Below, piece after piece: positions 62,682 through 64,000 of a stretch of 64,000 bases of DNA. The position numbers and the translations under genes are program-made. The stretch is from Halolamina rubra (GTDB lineage: Archaea; Halobacteriota; Halobacteria; Halobacteriales; Haloferacaceae): NCBI RefSeq assembly GCF_000739555.1, contig NZ_BBJN01000021.1:37447-101446 (forward strand). Reading direction: 5' to 3'. The first letter of the stretch is position 1, and the number at the start of each line of letters is the position of its first letter. The notes beneath the pieces are model-generated. The model saw nothing but the letters and a program-made list of their open reading frames with translations. It was not told where the DNA came from and made no database searches.

Positions 62682-63641
62682 TCAGTACGCGTCGACGCCG
62701 GTCGCCACCGAGCAGACGTACTCGCCGGTCGCGACCTGCGGGAGCCGCCGGGAGCGCCAGAAGATCCCCTCGCAGTCGGCGGTCACCCGGCTCGTCAGCT
62801 GGCCGAACGGGTCGGTGATCTCGAACAGCGTGTCGCCGGGGTGGATCTCCTCGCCCAGCTCCGCACGGAAGCGGACGAGCCCGCCCGCAGGCGCGCGGTA
62901 CTGGTCGAACCCGGCGGCGCGGGTCTGCTCGTCCATCGACGCCTCGCCGTCGAGGAAGCCGTAGTGTCGCAGCACGTTGAACACGCCCTCGACGCCGTAC
63001 TGGATGCTCTCCTCGTCCCAGCCCACGCAGCCACCGAGCTCGGGGTCGATCGTGGGGATCCCCTCCTCGGGCGCCGCGCGGGCGAGCTGGCCGTCGGGGC
63101 CCTTCTGGTCGAGCACGTGGCCCGTGCCGAACGCCTTCGCGAGCTCGAGGCAGTCGCCGTGGAGGCGGTGGTGGCGGCCACAGCGCACCCGGGCCTCGTT
63201 GAGCATCCGCGAGGTCGATCCCTGGTGGAGGTCGAGCACGTAGTCCGCGCGGCTGGCGGCGTCGAACGTCGCGGCGGCGATGCGCTCGGAGCTGGTGCCG
63301 TCCTCGTCGCCGGGGTACGCGCGGTTCATCTTCGTGTCGTCGATTGGGTTGCGGTGCTCGGCGATCTGGAACGCGTGGACGTTGACGATGCCGACGATCA
63401 GGACCGCGCCCGAGAGCTCGGCGGGGTCGAGCCGCGGGACGACCCGGGTGAGCACGCCGAGGCCGTTGAGCTCGTCGCCGTCGGAGACCGCCTGCAGGTA
63501 GAGCGTGTCGCCGTCGTCGGCGCCGTTGACCACACAGACCGGTAGGGAGACGGGGCTGCCGTCGCGGCGCTCGCCAACCCGGAGCCGCCCGGTGGCGGTC
63601 TCCCCGGGGGCCGCGTTGGCGTCGCCGAGCGTGAGACTCAT
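62682..63641 (-). CDS. Aspartoacylase-like hydrolase with altered zinc site
   Basis: A 319-residue member of the same family as the gene at 44571. The expected His of the H-G-D-E zinc motif is Asp54 (AVSDGDELNG), Glu57 is kept, and the later His is in VLDLHQGSTSRM. The DPELGGCVG and C-terminal domain (LVRFRAELGEEIHPGDTLFEI) are typical. The change of ligand suggests a subfamily with a different metal or substrate. Confidence 0.82.
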   Translation of the reverse strand: MSLTLGDANAAPGETATGRLRVGERRDGSPVSLPVCVVNGADDGDTLYLQAVSDGDELNGLGVLTRVVPRLDPAELSGAVLIVGIVNVHAFQIAEHRNPIDDTKMNRAYPGDEDGTSSERIAAATFDAASRADYVLDLHQGSTSRMLNEARVRCGRHHRLHGDCLELAKAFGTGHVLDQKGPDGQLARAAPEEGIPTIDPELGGCVGWDEESIQYGVEGVFNVLRHYGFLDGEASMDEQTRAAGFDQYRAPAGGLVRFRAELGEEIHPGDTLFEITDPFGQLTSRVTADCEGIFWRSRRLPQVATGEYVCSVATGVDAY

Positions 63642-64000
63642 TACTCGTTGCTCGTCCGTTCCCGCCTTAGTGGGTTCGATACCGGGCGAGGGCGCCGATA
63701 CTGTGGATTCGGTGTGTTGGCTGTGAATCTGTCAGTCGGTTCCCGCGGTGCCGAAGCTCGGTCTCGCGGCGACGACTCCGCCGACAGCAACGGCATCTCG
63801 ACGCTATTTCTGCGGTGACGAAGCACTGTTTCGTGCTGCCGACTGCCTACAGAAACAGCATCTCGACGCTAGACCTCTGGGACCGCACAGCCCGGCACCG
63901 CGGCCACGGCCTCCCCAGCCGACTCCTTCCGTCGTTTCACTCAGTCAGTCATCCCTCGCGCGCTCGTTCGCGCCGACGCGCTCACGTCGCGCGCCACCGC
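63642..64000. other. 359 bases without a supportable gene at the right edge
   Basis: No convincing coding frame is seen here; a 61-codon minus frame at 63641-63826 is Arg/Pro/Ser-rich with no family likeness. The stretch is less G+C-rich and holds a 23-base direct repeat (63784-63806 and 63849-63871, two mismatches) ending GCATCTCGACGCTA, with a small hairpin AGCAC/GTGCT between the copies. It may be the upstream region of a gene beyond the window. Confidence 0.6.

Noticed and set aside
63641..63826. 61-codon minus frame at the right edge
   Set aside because: Arg/Pro/Ser-rich with no family and overlapping the likely promoter of the neighbouring gene.

Overview
The window is about 70% G+C with strongly acidic predicted proteins, leaderless genes, two archaeal tRNAs, a bacteriorhodopsin gene, an archaeal 2Fe-2S ferredoxin with the haloarchaeal acidic insert, prefoldin beta, Cbf5, TiaS and archaeal-lipid CarS. 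Together these point to an extremely halophilic archaeon (class Halobacteria). It reads as a conserved chromosomal core: no transposase, integrase, phage gene or CRISPR array was seen.

Layout. 1-13 kb: tail of an AI-2E type transporter, a divergent pair of sulfurtransferases, several haloarchaea-only families, uvrB, a secreted coiled-coil protein next to a membrane-anchored winged-helix protein, ferredoxin, a prepilin peptidase and a PsiE-like protein. 13-25 kb: hisI with a coiled-coil partner, a frameshifted phosphohexomutase (glmM), an ABC exporter, a complete 2-oxoacid dehydrogenase operon (pdhA-pdhB-pdhC-lpdA) and lipA. 25-34 kb: MATE exporter, a frameshifted Ski2-like helicase with a Sec63-like C-terminus, then the phototrophy cluster bat-bop-crtY-blh, all on the minus strand, and tRNA-Ile(GAT). 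34-45 kb: fxsA, hemA, a pterin dehydratase, LWR-salt protein, HAD and SGNH hydrolases, two tandem MoeA-type genes, cmk-cbf5. 45-54 kb: an aspartoacylase-like gene, tRNA-Pro(GGG), a histidine kinase, UspA, the glutaminase subunit of GMP synthase, DUF2070, DUF3194-prefoldin, carS, pyrE and the PRTase-type regulator gfcR. 54-64 kb: purine permease, arylsulfotransferase-like protein, glutaredoxin-like protein, an archaeal HTH regulator divergent from tiaS, Nudix, a frameshifted thrC, a lipoprotein with a SecD-like head, and a second aspartoacylase-like gene.

How the genes work together. CrtY makes beta-carotene from lycopene, Blh cleaves it to retinal, and Bop uses the retinal as a light-driven proton pump. 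Bat is the regulator of the cluster and here carries a full blue-light LOV signature; a good match to the known Bat upstream sequence lies between bat and bop. The 2-oxoacid dehydrogenase operon is followed at a distance by lipA, which makes its lipoyl cofactor.

Points most worth a second look: the LOV domain of Bat and its putative binding site; the Sec63-like helicase architecture; three genes each broken by one missing C/G, which may be sequencing errors; two intergenic sites carrying what looks like one structured repeat family, plus a 36-bp minisatellite; a degenerate copy of the tRNA-Pro 3' end; a palindrome in the pdhA promoter and three GATATGCA motifs before the purine permease; and a recurring T-rich box about 28 bases before many start codons. 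No clearly new multi-gene system was found.
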